Assembly: GCF_012584515.1 (NCBI RefSeq)
Contig: NZ_CP051461.1
Coordinates: forward strand, 2,537,501 to 2,601,500
Direction: 5' to 3'
Source: Polaromonas vacuolata
GTDB lineage: Bacteria > Pseudomonadota > Gammaproteobacteria > Burkholderiales > Burkholderiaceae_C
Length of the DNA: 64,000 nucleotides
The position numbers were made by a program, and so were the translations under genes. The notes beneath the pieces were generated by a model. That model made no database searches. It saw only the letters and a program-made list of their open reading frames with translations, and was not told where the DNA came from. How positions within the stretch are numbered: the first letter of the stretch is position 1; each line of letters begins with the position of its first letter. Of this stretch, positions 1-9,306 are shown piece by piece.

Positions 1-147
1 TGCGTGAGGTATTTATTAGCTCTACTCTAACGTGAACTATGGCTTTAAGTATGCAGGTGAAATATTTCAGAAATTATGAACTGCCTGGGCAGAAAGAGAG
101 AGAAACAGGGAGAAAGCCATTTTTGTACTGTTAAGATATAGGCTTGT

Positions 148-232
148 GCCCGGGTGGCGGAATTGGTAGACGCGCACGGTTCAGGTCCGTGTATCGCAAG
201 GTGTGGAGATTCGAGTTCTCTCCCGGGCACCA
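148..232 (+). tRNA. tRNA-Leu (anticodon CAG)
   Basis: A complete 85-nt cloverleaf can be folded by eye. The 7-bp acceptor stem pairs GCCCGGG with CCCGGGC, CCA is encoded at 230-232, and the anticodon stem CACGG/CCGTG encloses the loop TTCAGGT, giving anticodon CAG. The long variable arm is typical of a class II leucine tRNA. It reads CUG codons. A strong hairpin with a T-run follows about 40 nt downstream. Confidence 0.95.
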
Positions 233-534
233 ATATAGCCTCATCATCATTTACCAAGTGATGATAATCAGTAAAAGCCATTGTTTTGCGACAGTGGCTT
301 TTTTGTTGCCCGTATAAAAATTCAGCATAAAAGTAGTCGCCGCGATAAGGGCTTTTACAGTGCAATGAATGCTCAGTCGATCACTGCGCGAATAGATTTA
401 AAAAGTAGATACCAAGCATAAAACCTAGTTTTTTTATATGTATCAGCACCAGCCGACAAGCTTTGCCAGCCAGCACTCACGACTACCTACTCGTCATCAA
501 GGCCAGCGCAACCGGCCTTGATTAGCGCCCTAAC
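233..534. other. Intergenic region between tRNA-Leu and rimO
   Basis: This stretch holds the tRNA-Leu terminator and, at 496-522, a perfect 9-bp hairpin (ATCAAGGCC with GGCCTTGAT) just beyond the rimO stop on the minus strand. The hairpin has no clear T-run, so it may be only a 3' end-stabilising structure. No convincing coding sequence is seen; the open frame that crosses this area on the minus strand runs through the tRNA. Confidence 0.6.
273..304 (+). terminator. Rho-independent terminator of tRNA-Leu
   Basis: A 12-bp stem (AAAAGCCATTGT with ACAGTGGCTTTT, one T-G wobble) and 6-nt loop run into TTTTTT. It lies directly downstream of the tRNA-Leu gene on the same strand. Confidence 0.8.
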
Positions 535-1953
535 TTAAAACGGCACGGCGACCAAATCATGCCCTTGGGTGCCGACAATCCGAGCCTTGGTGAATTCACC
601 GACTTTCAGCGTCTTGCTGATTTTCTCTGGCGGCAGCAACTTAACCACGCCATCTATCTCGGGCGCATCGGCATACGATCTACCCGTGCCGCCTTTACGG
701 CCCAAGGCTGGTGCGTGGTCTACCAACACCTGCATGGTTGCGCCTATACGCTGCTGCAGCTTTTGCACAGACACCGCTTCAGCCACGGCCATAAAGCGCG
801 CGCGCCGCTCTTCGCGTAGCTCTATCGGCAGCATGCCAGGAATATCGTTGGCGGTAGCGCCGGCGACAGCGCTATAGGCAAAGCAGCCGGCTCTGTCGAT
901 TTTGGCCTCGCGGATAAAGTCCAGCAAATGCTCAAATTCAGATTCCGTCTCACCCGGAAAACCTGCGATGAAAGTGCTGCGTACAACGATTTGCGGGCAA
1001 ATTTCGCGCCAGCGCGAAATGCGTTCGAGATTTTTCTCGCCACTCGCCGGACGCTTCATGCGCTTGAGAACATCGGGATGGCTGTGCTGCAGCGGCACAT
1101 CTAAGTAGGGCAAAATTTGCCCCGTCGCCATTAGCGGCAAGACTTCATCGACGCTTGGGTATGGATAAACATAATGCAAGCGAACCCAAGCGCCATAGGG
1201 CGCTGCGATTTCACCGAGCAGTTGCACCAACTCAAGCATGCGCGTTTTGACCGGCTTACCGTCAAAAAAGCCAGTCCGATACTTCACATCTACGCCGTAA
1301 GCCGAGGTGTCTTGGCTAATCACTAACAACTCTTTCACGCCGCCTTCGAACAGCGCACGCGCTTCGACTAAGACATCACCAATCGGGCGTGAAACCAAGT
1401 CACCACGCATAGAGGGAATAATGCAAAACGTACAGCGGTGGTTGCAGCCTTCGCTAATTTTGAGATAAGCATAGTGGCGCGGCGTGAGCTTAATACCAGC
1501 AACACCGAAAGAGTTGGGCACCAAATCAACAAACGGGTCGTGCGGCTTGGGTAAATTCAAATGCACTGCATCCATCACCTCTTGGGTTGCATGCGGGCCG
1601 GTCACAGCCAGCACACTTGGATGCATTTGGCGCACTAAATTGCCGCCGTTATCGCCAGCTTTCGCGCCCAGACAACCGGTCACAATAACTTTGCCGTTAG
1701 CAGCCAAAGCCTCGCCAATGGTGTCCAAACTCTCACGCACCGCATCGTCGATAAACCCGCAGGTGTTAACGATAACTAGGTCAGCGCCCTCAAATGTCTT
1801 AGAGGTTTCATACCCTTCGGCACTGAGTTGTGTGAGGATTAGCTCAGAATCGGTCAAGGCCTTAGGGCAGCCCAGACTCACGAAGCCGACTTTAGGTGCG
1901 GCTTTACGGGCTATGACTGGGATGGTTTGTGGGGGGGAAATTACTTCGCTCAT
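535..1953 (-). CDS. rimO: Ribosomal protein S12 methylthiotransferase RimO
   Basis: RimO is a radical-SAM enzyme that methylthiolates a conserved aspartate of ribosomal protein S12. At 472 residues it has the expected layout. The N-terminal UPF0004 domain carries its three cluster cysteines at C29, C65 and C94. The radical-SAM motif CxxxCxxC lies at C170, C174 and C177 (GCNHRCTFC), and a C-terminal TRAM-like region ends the protein. The [13 protein letters not shown] start and the CIIPSMRG motif separate RimO from MiaB. It sits 62 bp downstream of phaR on the same strand, so the two may be cotranscribed. It needs two 4Fe-4S clusters, which the isc system in this window would supply. Confidence 0.95.
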   Translation of the reverse strand: MSEVISPPQTIPVIARKAAPKVGFVSLGCPKALTDSELILTQLSAEGYETSKTFEGADLVIVNTCGFIDDAVRESLDTIGEALAANGKVIVTGCLGAKAGDNGGNLVRQMHPSVLAVTGPHATQEVMDAVHLNLPKPHDPFVDLVPNSFGVAGIKLTPRHYAYLKISEGCNHRCTFCIIPSMRGDLVSRPIGDVLVEARALFEGGVKELLVISQDTSAYGVDVKYRTGFFDGKPVKTRMLELVQLLGEIAAPYGAWVRLHYVYPYPSVDEVLPLMATGQILPYLDVPLQHSHPDVLKRMKRPASGEKNLERISRWREICPQIVVRSTFIAGFPGETESEFEHLLDFIREAKIDRAGCFAYSAVAGATANDIPGMLPIELREERRARFMAVAEAVSVQKLQQRIGATMQVLVDHAPALGRKGGTGRSYADAPEIDGVVKLLPPEKISKTLKVGEFTKARIVGTQGHDLVAVPF

Positions 1954-2015
1954 CCCTTATTGTCTCAGAGGCTTCGCAGACTCAGGTCAAAACGGGTATT
2001 GCAAAGCAAAAAAAC

Positions 2016-2609
2016 TCAACGCTTGAGACCAAATGCAGCGAGCATTTGCGTGCTTTGCTTTTCCATCTGCTCTTGCATTTGCGTGAACACCGTCTTGGAC
2101 TGCTCAACATAGTTCCCCATCATTCCCTTCATCATGGGAGATTGCGCGTTCATGAACTGAGCCCATTTCTCGGGACTCAAGTCCTTAGATTGCTCGGACA
2201 TCTTGTCTTGCAAATCCATAAAACCCTGCACATTTTTCTCTAAGTACTCACCCATAAAACCTTGCATGGCGTTGCCATAAAAGCGAATGATGTTGGCCAA
2301 CACGGCCTCGGTGAACATGGGCGCGCCGCCGGACTCTTCTTCCAAAATAATTTGCAGCAATATGCTGCGCGTCAGGTCTTCATTACTTTTCGCATCCCGC
2401 ACCACAAACAGCGTATTGGCCATCACCAACTCACGCACTTCAGTCAGAGTGATGTAGCTAGACGCCTTGGTGTCGTAAAGCCTGCGGTTGGGGTACTTTT
2501 TAATGACGCGGCTGGCTGCATTTTTTACATCGCTTTTTTCACCTTCAACTCGATTGACTGTGGACTCAGCTTCGCTGGCGGCATTGCCAGAGGGCTTTTT
2601 AGTTGACAC
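2016..2609 (-). CDS. phaR: PHA synthesis repressor PhaR
   Basis: PhaR binds both DNA and polyhydroxyalkanoate and represses phasin and other PHA genes until granules form. The signature N-terminal PHB_acc_N domain is clear at about residues 35-95 (KKYPNRRLYDTKASSYITL). It is followed by PHB accumulation regulatory repeats rich in F, M and Q. The 197-residue length fits the family. The start is a GTG at 2609 with AGGAG placed 6 nt upstream. The gene is not next to phaCAB here, although PHA genes (hydroxybutyrate dehydrogenase, phaZ) occur elsewhere in the window. Candidate PhaR boxes lie upstream of phaZ at 44.6 kb. Confidence 0.93.
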   Translation of the reverse strand: MSTKKPSGNAASEAESTVNRVEGEKSDVKNAASRVIKKYPNRRLYDTKASSYITLTEVRELVMANTLFVVRDAKSNEDLTRSILLQIILEEESGGAPMFTEAVLANIIRFYGNAMQGFMGEYLEKNVQGFMDLQDKMSEQSKDLSPEKWAQFMNAQSPMMKGMMGNYVEQSKTVFTQMQEQMEKQSTQMLAAFGLKR

Positions 2610-3154
2610 TGATTGCTCCTGTGAAAGACATATTCGATTGACCGAAATATTGCCAGTAACTCGATACTTGCATTTTAGGAACTTTATAGTTATTCAACCA
2701 CTTGGGTTAACCCTTTCCGCACTGGCAGAAGGACGACGCCGCACCATTTGAAAAGCTATCTGTTACTGCGCTGTTGGCTGGCAAGGCCAGCATTGCATTG
2801 AAGGCTTGGCCTGACACAAACGCTAGAATTTTACGCGATCAAATAAAGACTGCGTTTAGAGACGCAATCTAAGACAGACGCAGCTAAGTGAGTTAGCTGT
2901 AAAAACAGGATTGCAAAACAAGAAATGCAGAAGAATTAAAAATTAAATTCATCCACAACAAAGGAATGTTTGCGACTGCAGAGAATGTTTATGATTTCGA
3001 TATTTGTGATCTGGATATTTGTCAGAGCGAACAGTGAATTCTTTGAATCTACTATGTCTGGATTTATCTGATGATCTCAAATGTTTTTCAGGCTGCTCTA
3101 CCAAGATTCTAAAACTTGAACCATACAAAAATAGCATGGACATTTATGAACCTA
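2610..3154. other. Intergenic region between phaR and tRNA-Val
   Basis: About 545 bp without a supportable gene. It must contain the phaR promoter on the minus strand, but no clear -35/-10 pair stands out. A small inverted repeat GCTGGC-AAG-GCCAGC lies near 2776-2790, and a TGCGT/ACGCA hairpin lies near 2850-2866. Short open frames here have neither family resemblance nor a ribosome binding site. Confidence 0.5.
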
Positions 3155-3231
3155 TGGTAGGCGCGATTGGACTCGAACCAACGACCCCCACCATGTCAAG
3201 GTGGTGCTCTAACCAGCTGAGCTACGCGCCT
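3155..3231 (-). tRNA. tRNA-Val (anticodon GAC)
   Basis: A 77-nt minus-strand cloverleaf with a perfect 7-bp acceptor stem (AGGCGCG with CGCGCCT). CCA is encoded. The D-arm is GCTCAGCTGGTTAGAGC, and the anticodon stem CCACC encloses loop TTGACAT (anticodon GAC), followed by a normal T-arm. It reads GUC and GUU valine codons. A second valine tRNA with anticodon CAC lies at 33.3 kb. Confidence 0.95.
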
Positions 3232-3323
3232 GAAAAACTGTTTCGAGCCCAAATTATAGCTGGGGAAAACAGCTTATTTGGACTCGCTTGGATTAATTGC
3301 ATTTTTAATTGCAAAAACATTCT

Positions 3324-5591
3324 TTAGCGACGACGAGCAGAACGCACATCAGGCACATCAACTACCAATGACAGCACATGCGCGAGTCGGCTCGATTCGG
3401 ACACTTCAACTGTAAACGTCATCCATGCCATACCGCCGCGTTTATCACCCACAGTCTGAGTCTGCACACCGATCACATTCATTTTCTCTTTATTAAAAAC
3501 TTCTGAAATGTCACGCAGCAAGCCCTGTCGGTCGACCGCTTGCACCAACACATCGACCGGGTAGACCGCACGGCGAGAGACATTGGAACTGGAACCGCCC
3601 TCGGCATGCGCAGCACCGCCCCAAGCCACCTCAATGATTCGCTCAGGACTACCTGCCGCCATATTGCGAAAGTTGCTGCAGTCGCTGCGGTGAATACCTA
3701 CGCCGCGACCTTTGGTGACAAAGCCCAGTATCTCGTCGGGTGGTGCGGGCTTGCAGCACTTGGCTAACTGCGTGAGTAGTGAGTCCATTCCCACCACCAA
3801 CACTCCGCCCTTAGGGCTATGGCTGGCCGGTCTGGCTTTTTTAGCCAACACGTAATCGTCTTGCGAGAGCACTGGCTCAGGCGGCCTGAGCATGTTCTCA
3901 ATGGTTCGCAGCGAGAGCTCGTCTTTGCCGACCATCTCAAACAAATCATCGGCACATTTAAACCCTAGCTGATCGGCCAGATCAACGAGCTTCATCGCCG
4001 TTTTACCTTCACGCTGCAAAACTTTTTCAACCGCCTCACGGCCTTTGGCCACGGTCTGCGCCATCTCTAGCGCATTAAACCAAGCGCGTACTTTGGATTT
4101 CGCGCGGTGGCTGGTTAAAAAGCACAGCTCTGGATTAAGCCAGTCACGAGAAGGCCCGCCATCCTTAGCACTAATGATTTCAACCGTTTGGCCGTTTTGC
4201 AAAGGCGTATTCAAAGGCAACATGACGCCATCGATACGTGCTCCGCGGCAGCGATGGCCTAAATCGGTGTGCACGCTATAAGCAAAATCGACAGCCGTCG
4301 CGCCTTGCGGCAACTCAACCACTGCTGCGTCTGGCGTGAGCACGTAAATTCGATCCTCAAACAAACCTTGGTCAGTATTGCGGGCACGCTCTGCAGCCGG
4401 GCCGGAAAGCTCTCGCTCCCAAGCCAGTAATTGGCGCAGCACCGCGATTTTTGCGTCGTACTCGCTGCTGGCTGAAACGCCTGCGTAGCCCTTGGTGCCG
4501 GCTTCTTTGTAAGCCCAATGAGCAGCCACACCATTTTCAGCATGGTCGTGCATGACTTGAGTGCGAATTTGAATCTCTACTGCTCTGCCGGCTTCATCGC
4601 GCACCACCGTGTGCAGAGACTGATAGCCATTTGATTTTGGTTTGGCAATGTAGTCGTCAAACTCACTGTCCACTGGCACAAAGCGCGAATGTACAAAGCT
4701 CAGCGCCGCGTAACAACCGTTGATATCGGCCGCAACCACGCGCAGTGCGCGGATATCAAACACCTGCTCAAAGTCCAACGACTTACCACGCATTTTTTTA
4801 ACAATGCTGTAGATGTGCTTTGGTCGGCCTTGCACCAGCGCGGCAATGCCGTCCTGATTGAGTTCCTTCTCCAGCTGCGAGCGCAAGGACTCCATGAACT
4901 GCTCACGCCCAATGCGTTTTTCGTCGAGTAAATGAGCTGTCTCGCGGTAGGTGTCCGGCTCAAGAAAACGAAAGGCTAAGTCTTCCATTTCCCACTTGAT
5001 CTGCCAGATTCCCAAACGGTTTGCCAGCGGTGCGAAGACATGCAGCGATTCGTAGGCCAGTGAAGGACTGGCCGGCAGCCGACTCGCCGCCAGATAACGC
5101 AGCGTTTGCAAGCGCGACGCAAGCCGCAGCATGACCACTCGCAAGTCACGCGAGAAAGCCAGCAACATTTTGCGCACGTTCTCGGTCTGTACTGCCGGGT
5201 CACCTAGCAACTGGGTTTTAATATCTGCCGTACGCGCCTGCCGCTGGACATTGACCAGTTTGGTAGTGGCTAATGCCAAGGCTGCATAGTTCTCACCAAA
5301 GGCCTTGGTGATGACTTCTTGGGGCTTGTTCAGGTGCTGGCAGGAGTAGACCAAATAAGTAGCCGCTTGCATGGCTTCAGAGCCGCCTATCGTGCGCAAA
5401 ATCAATGCCACGGCGTCTGCATGCGCGAGTATATTTTCCCCAGTCTCTAAAACTTCTCCCACCAGCAAGGGTTCTGCAAATGCGCGCGCACGCGCCAAGG
5501 CTTGCGGCTCTGTCGGCAGGCTGTCCGCCGTAGCGGTGACGATGGAAGCTGTCGAGACTGGAATTTCACCGACTTGAGAAATACTTTTCAT
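3324..5591 (-). CDS. relA: RelA-type (p)ppGpp synthetase
   Basis: This enzyme makes the stringent-response alarmone (p)ppGpp from ATP and GDP/GTP when uncharged tRNA stalls ribosomes. The 755 residues hold, in order, an HD-like hydrolase region (about 50-200) without an intact HD pair, the synthetase domain (about 240-390), a TGS domain (about 420-485), a RIS/zinc-finger region with a CCKP motif, and a C-terminal ACT domain. The synthetase carries the acidic ExDD signature (E310, D312, D313), typical of monofunctional RelA rather than the RxKD of bifunctional Rel/SpoT. With the degenerate hydrolase site this indicates a synthetase-only protein. The alpha/beta hydrolase gene ends its upstream neighbour only 6 bp away, so the two probably share a transcript. 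Confidence 0.93.
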   Translation of the reverse strand: MKSISQVGEIPVSTASIVTATADSLPTEPQALARARAFAEPLLVGEVLETGENILAHADAVALILRTIGGSEAMQAATYLVYSCQHLNKPQEVITKAFGENYAALALATTKLVNVQRQARTADIKTQLLGDPAVQTENVRKMLLAFSRDLRVVMLRLASRLQTLRYLAASRLPASPSLAYESLHVFAPLANRLGIWQIKWEMEDLAFRFLEPDTYRETAHLLDEKRIGREQFMESLRSQLEKELNQDGIAALVQGRPKHIYSIVKKMRGKSLDFEQVFDIRALRVVAADINGCYAALSFVHSRFVPVDSEFDDYIAKPKSNGYQSLHTVVRDEAGRAVEIQIRTQVMHDHAENGVAAHWAYKEAGTKGYAGVSASSEYDAKIAVLRQLLAWERELSGPAAERARNTDQGLFEDRIYVLTPDAAVVELPQGATAVDFAYSVHTDLGHRCRGARIDGVMLPLNTPLQNGQTVEIISAKDGGPSRDWLNPELCFLTSHRAKSKVRAWFNALEMAQTVAKGREAVEKVLQREGKTAMKLVDLADQLGFKCADDLFEMVGKDELSLRTIENMLRPPEPVLSQDDYVLAKKARPASHSPKGGVLVVGMDSLLTQLAKCCKPAPPDEILGFVTKGRGVGIHRSDCSNFRNMAAGSPERIIEVAWGGAAHAEGGSSSNVSRRAVYPVDVLVQAVDRQGLLRDISEVFNKEKMNVIGVQTQTVGDKRGGMAWMTFTVEVSESSRLAHVLSLVVDVPDVRSARRR

Positions 5592-5597
5592 GCAGAT

Positions 5598-6518
5598 TCA
5601 CAAAAGGAATTGACTCACCGCAGCGAGTTGGTTGCTAGCGATCAGCGTAGGCGCATGACCGACGCCAGCGAACTCGACCAAACTGGCTTTTGGGCCGCGC
5701 TGTGTCATGGCTAAAGCAGTAGCGGGACTGAGTAAATCCGAGTCCTTGCCGCGCAGCAACAAAGTCGGCACGGCAATGGCGTCATAAAGCGCCCACAACG
5801 CCGCTTGACCTTCAAGCGTTGCGGCCTCGGTCGCCTGCTTAAAAGGTAAAGCGATGGCAGGGTCGTAATGCAAACGCAACTCGCCGTGAAGGCTATCTGC
5901 CAGCGGCTTAACCATATGCCGCGAGAGCTCTAACCACTGGGCAGTAGTATGCGGACCAAAGCCAGCAGACACCGCCAACATGGCGTCAGCCGCTTCTTGC
6001 AAGGACTTGAAAGCACCGGCTTTCCCAAGGTAGGTGCCTATCCGCACAATCGCCTGCCACTCTATGCTGGGGCCTACATCATTGAGCACCAGACGGCGCA
6101 CGGGCACTGGCAGCGGCAGGCCAGGCTGACCAGCAATGACTAAACCAATCAAGCCGCCCATGCTGGTGCCTACCCAATCGAGTTCGCGTATCGGTGCTTG
6201 CAAATGAATCTGCGCCAGCATGGCCAGCATGTCAGCAACATAAAACGGCACTTGATAGCCCATAGGGTCTTGCAGCCAATCGCTTTGTCCGCGCCCGACA
6301 ACATCAGGACAGACTACGCGAATGGTGTGGCCTTTATCTATTGCCTGTTGGCACAGCGATTGCGCCAGCACATCAAAATCACGCCCCTGACGCGACAGAC
6401 CATGGGCGCAAACCACCACATGCGCGCTGTCCGCATCGCCCCACTGATGCCAGGCCATACGATGGCCGCCGCTAGCATCTGAGCAAGTCACAAAATTGAG
6501 GCTGTAAGCAATGTTCAT
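5598..6518 (-). CDS. Alpha/beta hydrolase
   Basis: A 306-residue alpha/beta-hydrolase-fold protein of unknown substrate. The oxyanion-region motif CAHGLSRQGRDFD is at about residues 37-49. The nucleophile elbow GTSMGG puts the catalytic serine at S119, and a late GVGHAP motif supplies the histidine near residue 290. There is no signal peptide, so it should be cytoplasmic. It is transcribed just upstream of relA (6 bp apart) and is divergent from the hydroxybutyrate dehydrogenase gene. Proteins of this type are often annotated as esterases or haloperoxidase-like enzymes; nothing here fixes the substrate. Confidence 0.85.
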   Translation of the reverse strand: MNIAYSLNFVTCSDASGGHRMAWHQWGDADSAHVVVCAHGLSRQGRDFDVLAQSLCQQAIDKGHTIRVVCPDVVGRGQSDWLQDPMGYQVPFYVADMLAMLAQIHLQAPIRELDWVGTSMGGLIGLVIAGQPGLPLPVPVRRLVLNDVGPSIEWQAIVRIGTYLGKAGAFKSLQEAADAMLAVSAGFGPHTTAQWLELSRHMVKPLADSLHGELRLHYDPAIALPFKQATEAATLEGQAALWALYDAIAVPTLLLRGKDSDLLSPATALAMTQRGPKASLVEFAGVGHAPTLIASNQLAAVSQFLL

Positions 6519-6823
6519 TAAATGGTCGACCAGTAAGAAAAGAAAAGTTAAATGACAAGCTACAGGTTTTGCCTAGTCGCAAGGCACATAGAAAGCAGCG
6601 GCCCGTCAGCTGCGTTGGGTATTGAAGCTATGCGGTTGATCCTAAATCATACGCAAAACCATCTTGCCAACAGGTCAAAAATAATTGCTACTTTGTGGCC
6701 TCACAATAGACACGAAGCGCGGGCTTAAAAATGAGTGCAAGTTATGTCAAAGGCTCGCAAGCAAGCTTTTTAATTTGCTCACCACCGGTTTAATCAAACA
6801 CAACACGCACAGGGAAACATTTC
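6519..6823. other. Divergent promoter region, hydrolase/hbdH
   Basis: About 305 bp between the two divergently transcribed genes. It must contain promoters for both. AGGGAA about 10 nt before the hbdH ATG is a plausible ribosome binding site. A 58-codon plus-strand open frame (6552-6728) has no ribosome binding site or recognisable content and is not called. Confidence 0.5.
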
Positions 6824-7606
6824 ATGCTCAAAGGTAAAACTGCATTAGTCACTGGCTCAACTAGCGGCATAGGCTTAGGAATTGCCAAAGCACTGGCAGC
6901 GCAAGGCGCCAACATTGTGATGAATGGCTTTGGCGATGTAGCGGGCCCTAAGGCTGAGATAGAAGCACTGGGCGTAAAAGTTGCGCACCACGGAGCAGAC
7001 GTTAGCAAACCAGCGGAAATTGAGGCCATGCTGAAATTCGCAGCAGCCGAATTTGGCCAAGTCGATATTTTGGTGAACAACGCTGGCATTCAACATGTGG
7101 CGCGAATAGAAAACTTCTCCGTCGAAAAATGGGACGCCATCATTGCGATTAACCTAAGCAGTGCTTTTCACGCCACGCGCTTGGCCCTTCCCGCTATGCA
7201 GGCGGCGAATGGCGGCAAGGGCTGGGGTCGCATCATCAATGTTGCCTCTGCACACGGCCTAGTCGCATCGGCAGAAAAATCAGCTTATGTAGCGGCCAAG
7301 CATGCCTTAGTCGGCCTAACTAAAGTCACAGCCTTAGAAAACGCCACCAGCGGCGTGACCTGCAACGCTATCTGTCCGGGTTGGGTGCTTACACCCATGG
7401 TGCAAAAACAGCTCGACGCTAAAGCCAAAGCTTTGGGCATTAGCAACGAAGAAGCCACGGTTCAACTGCTGCAAGAAAAAGAGCCATCACTGCAATTCAC
7501 CACACCAGAAGAGCTAGGCGCATTAGCGGTTTTCTTTTGCTCACCTGCGGGCAACAATGTGCGCGGCGTGGCGTGGAATATGGATGGCGGCTGGCTGGCG
7601 CAATAA
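6824..7606 (+). CDS. hbdH: D-3-hydroxybutyrate dehydrogenase
   Basis: A short-chain dehydrogenase/reductase that oxidises D-3-hydroxybutyrate to acetoacetate with NAD+, the step after PHB depolymerisation. Its 260 residues show the Rossmann motif TGSTSGIG at 10-17, the NNAG motif at 85-88, and the catalytic set S142, Y155 and K159 (YVAAK). The C-terminal NMDGGWLAQ ending is characteristic of the hydroxybutyrate dehydrogenase branch of the SDR family. It is a single-gene unit with its own terminator. Together with phaR and phaZ in this window it forms a scattered PHA degradation set. The exact substrate is inferred from family resemblance. Confidence 0.9.
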   Translation: MLKGKTALVTGSTSGIGLGIAKALAAQGANIVMNGFGDVAGPKAEIEALGVKVAHHGADVSKPAEIEAMLKFAAAEFGQVDILVNNAGIQHVARIENFSVEKWDAIIAINLSSAFHATRLALPAMQAANGGKGWGRIINVASAHGLVASAEKSAYVAAKHALVGLTKVTALENATSGVTCNAICPGWVLTPMVQKQLDAKAKALGISNEEATVQLLQEKEPSLQFTTPEELGALAVFFCSPAGNNVRGVAWNMDGGWLAQ

Positions 7607-7612
7607 TCAATA

Positions 7613-7645
7613 GTCGGGCAGAAAAACTTCTACTGCCCGAGTTTT
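7613..7645 (+). terminator. Rho-independent terminator of hbdH
   Basis: The hairpin TCGGGCAG/CTGCCCGA followed by GTTTTG begins 7 bp after the hbdH stop codon. Confidence 0.75.
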
Positions 7646-7852
7646 GAATTCAACTTTTTAAAATCAAAATACTTTTTCATCCGCTTTGACAGCGGATGAA
7701 AACAGCAAGCTTCAACAGCGTATAAAAGCGTAAATCCTTAAGCACAAAATCATGCTTGAGATCAGCTAAACAAAATGCGCGCCATGTTGATCCAACTGTG
7801 CAAGTCATGCACAACTTAGATTTAAATCCCATTCGGTAAAACGTCAGCGCCT

Positions 7853-7963
7853 TCATTTAGGCACATCATGCCCAGCCCAGCCAGGATTGATATATGACGG
7901 CGGCTTGGACTTTGGCTTCGGCTTCGGCTTCGGCTTCAACACAGGCTGCGCACGCTCGGTCAT
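7853..7963 (-). CDS. Possible 36-residue KP-repeat micro-ORF
   Basis: Inside the 630-bp gap between hbdH and the lipoprotein operon, the minus strand holds a 36-codon frame from ATG 7963 to TGA 7853. It encodes MTERAQPVL, then four KP dipeptides (KPKPKPKPKS), then a tail ending SYINPGWAGHDVPK. The frame stays open about 17 codons further upstream. The segment is more G+C-rich than its A+T-rich surroundings, as coding sequence would be. There is no good ribosome binding site and I recognise no family. It could be a real small protein or the C-terminal relic of a lost gene. Flanking parts of the gap (7646-7852 and 7964-8234) show no genes. Confidence 0.3.
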   Translation of the reverse strand: MTERAQPVLKPKPKPKPKSKPPSYINPGWAGHDVPK

Positions 7964-8234
7964 TGCGCGACTGCGCCCACAGCATTTTTTACCGCGATTG
8001 ATAAACCAGATTTATTAAATCTAGCGCACAACATTTAGGCACAAGCAGAAGTTTTGTTAAATTTAAATCAGTCAATAAGTGACTCAAAAATAAACACCTT
8101 AGTACATTCGGATTTCGACTAAAGTACTCTCTTTTTAAAGTTCTAAGGACTGCAGAAAGGAGTTGGTTAAAAATAAAATTATTAATAAATCTAGTCGGAA
8201 AAGACTGTCAGGACAAATTTCTTAAGGACTCAGC

Positions 8235-8900
8235 ATGAAAAATTACAAACTATTGGCGTGCGTATTCCTAGCCCTTTCCGGATGCGCGCACCAAGAAGAA
8301 TCTAAAACTATTGCGGTTGAAAAAGTAGCGTCTGCAAACCAAGATTACAGCGGCCCACTGACCGCCATCAGCATTGGAAAATTTGAAAACCGATCAGACT
8401 ATATGCGCGGCATTTTTTCTGATGCTGTGGATAGACTGGGTAATCAAGCACAAACGGTCTTGCTATCGCACCTTAAACAAAGCAAGCGTTTTAGCGTGAT
8501 GGACCGCAGCAATATGGCGGAAATTAAAGAAGAATCCGCATTACTCAAAAAATCACAAAACCTAATCGGCGCTAACTTTGTAGTCACCGGAGACATTACA
8601 GAATTCGGTCGCAAGCAAGTCGGGGATAAACAACTCTTTGGTTTACTCGGTCGCGGTTCAACCCAAATCGCCTATGCCAAAGCCACATTAAACATCGTCA
8701 ATGTGCAGACCTCTGAAGTAGTTTTTTCGGCGCAAGGCGCGGGCGAATACAGCTTGTCAGAAAGAGAAGTCATAGGCTTTGGCGGCACAGCCGGATATGA
8801 CTCAACCCTCAACGGCAAAGTTCTTGACTTGGCAATCCGAGAAGCCGTGCAAAAAATTGTTTCTACGATTGACAGCGGCGCATGGCGTTCACAGCGTTAA
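8235..8900 (+). CDS. CsgG-family outer-membrane lipoprotein
   Basis: A 221-residue predicted lipoprotein: a hydrophobic signal is followed by the lipobox LSGC with the acylated cysteine at C17. The mature region resembles the CsgG/LpoB-like family (ISIGKFENRSDY near the start, FSVMDRSNMAEI, GANFVVTGDITEFG, and a late VQKIVSTID). CsgG proper forms the curli secretion pore, but no csgA, csgB or csgF genes are present here. AAGGA lies 7 nt before the ATG. It is the first gene of a three-lipoprotein operon (spacings 37 bp, then a 4-bp overlap). The trio CsgG-like/DUF4810/DUF799 recurs in many proteobacteria, including Neisseria; its function is poorly defined. Confidence 0.82.
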   Translation: MKNYKLLACVFLALSGCAHQEESKTIAVEKVASANQDYSGPLTAISIGKFENRSDYMRGIFSDAVDRLGNQAQTVLLSHLKQSKRFSVMDRSNMAEIKEESALLKKSQNLIGANFVVTGDITEFGRKQVGDKQLFGLLGRGSTQIAYAKATLNIVNVQTSEVVFSAQGAGEYSLSEREVIGFGGTAGYDSTLNGKVLDLAIREAVQKIVSTIDSGAWRSQR

Positions 8901-8937
8901 AGCGTTGACCACGCAGCAAAAATTCAAGGAACACATC

Positions 8938-9306
8938 ATGATCATTAGTCGCCTTAAAGCCCTAGCCGTTTTAATCAGTAGCATTTTTTTAGTCGCTTGC
9001 GTAAGCACTACAGACACGATTTATAAATGGGAAGGCTATCAAAAAAATGTTTACCAACACTTTCGTGGCGACAAAAGCCCTGCTGAACAAACCCAATCCA
9101 TGCAAGCAGATTTAGAAAAAATCCGCGCCAGTGGCAAAGCCACGCCGCCGGGTTACCAAGCGCACCTAGGCCTCTTGTATGGTCAACAAGGAAATCTTGA
9201 CCAGTTTGCAGCGCAAATTCAGGCTGAAAAAAATCAGTTTCCTGAGTCCGAAAAATTTATGGATTTTTTACTGCGTAAATTCAAAAAAGATGAGGTGAAA
9301 CAATGA
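8938..9306 (+). CDS. DUF4810 lipoprotein
   Basis: A 122-residue lipoprotein with signal peptide and lipobox LVAC (C21), followed by the DUF4810 pattern: YKWEGYQKNVYQ, then a helical stretch with PPGYQAHLGLLYGQQGN. The start chosen is the ATG at 8938, preceded by AAGGA at 8926-8930. An open frame extends further upstream but would run into the CsgG-like gene and bury the signal peptide. Its stop overlaps the next start (ATGA), so translation of the two is probably coupled. The role is unknown. The conserved gene neighbourhood suggests the three lipoproteins work as one cell-envelope complex. Confidence 0.82.
   Translation: MIISRLKALAVLISSIFLVACVSTTDTIYKWEGYQKNVYQHFRGDKSPAEQTQSMQADLEKIRASGKATPPGYQAHLGLLYGQQGNLDQFAAQIQAEKNQFPESEKFMDFLLRKFKKDEVKQ

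Noticed and set aside
45-365. Minus-strand open frame of 106 codons over the start of the window
   Set aside because: It runs straight through the tRNA-Leu gene and its terminator and has no family resemblance.
3019-3327. Plus-strand frame of 102 codons beside relA
   Set aside because: It crosses tRNA-Val(GAC) on the opposite strand; composition is not protein-like.
6552-6728. 58-codon plus-strand frame upstream of hbdH
   Set aside because: No ribosome binding site, no recognisable content, and it occupies the divergent promoter region.
7915-7938. Tandem TTCGGC/GGCTTC repeat considered as a CRISPR or other array
   Set aside because: Units are only 6 bp with no spacers; it is simply the codon repeat of the Lys-Pro micro-ORF.
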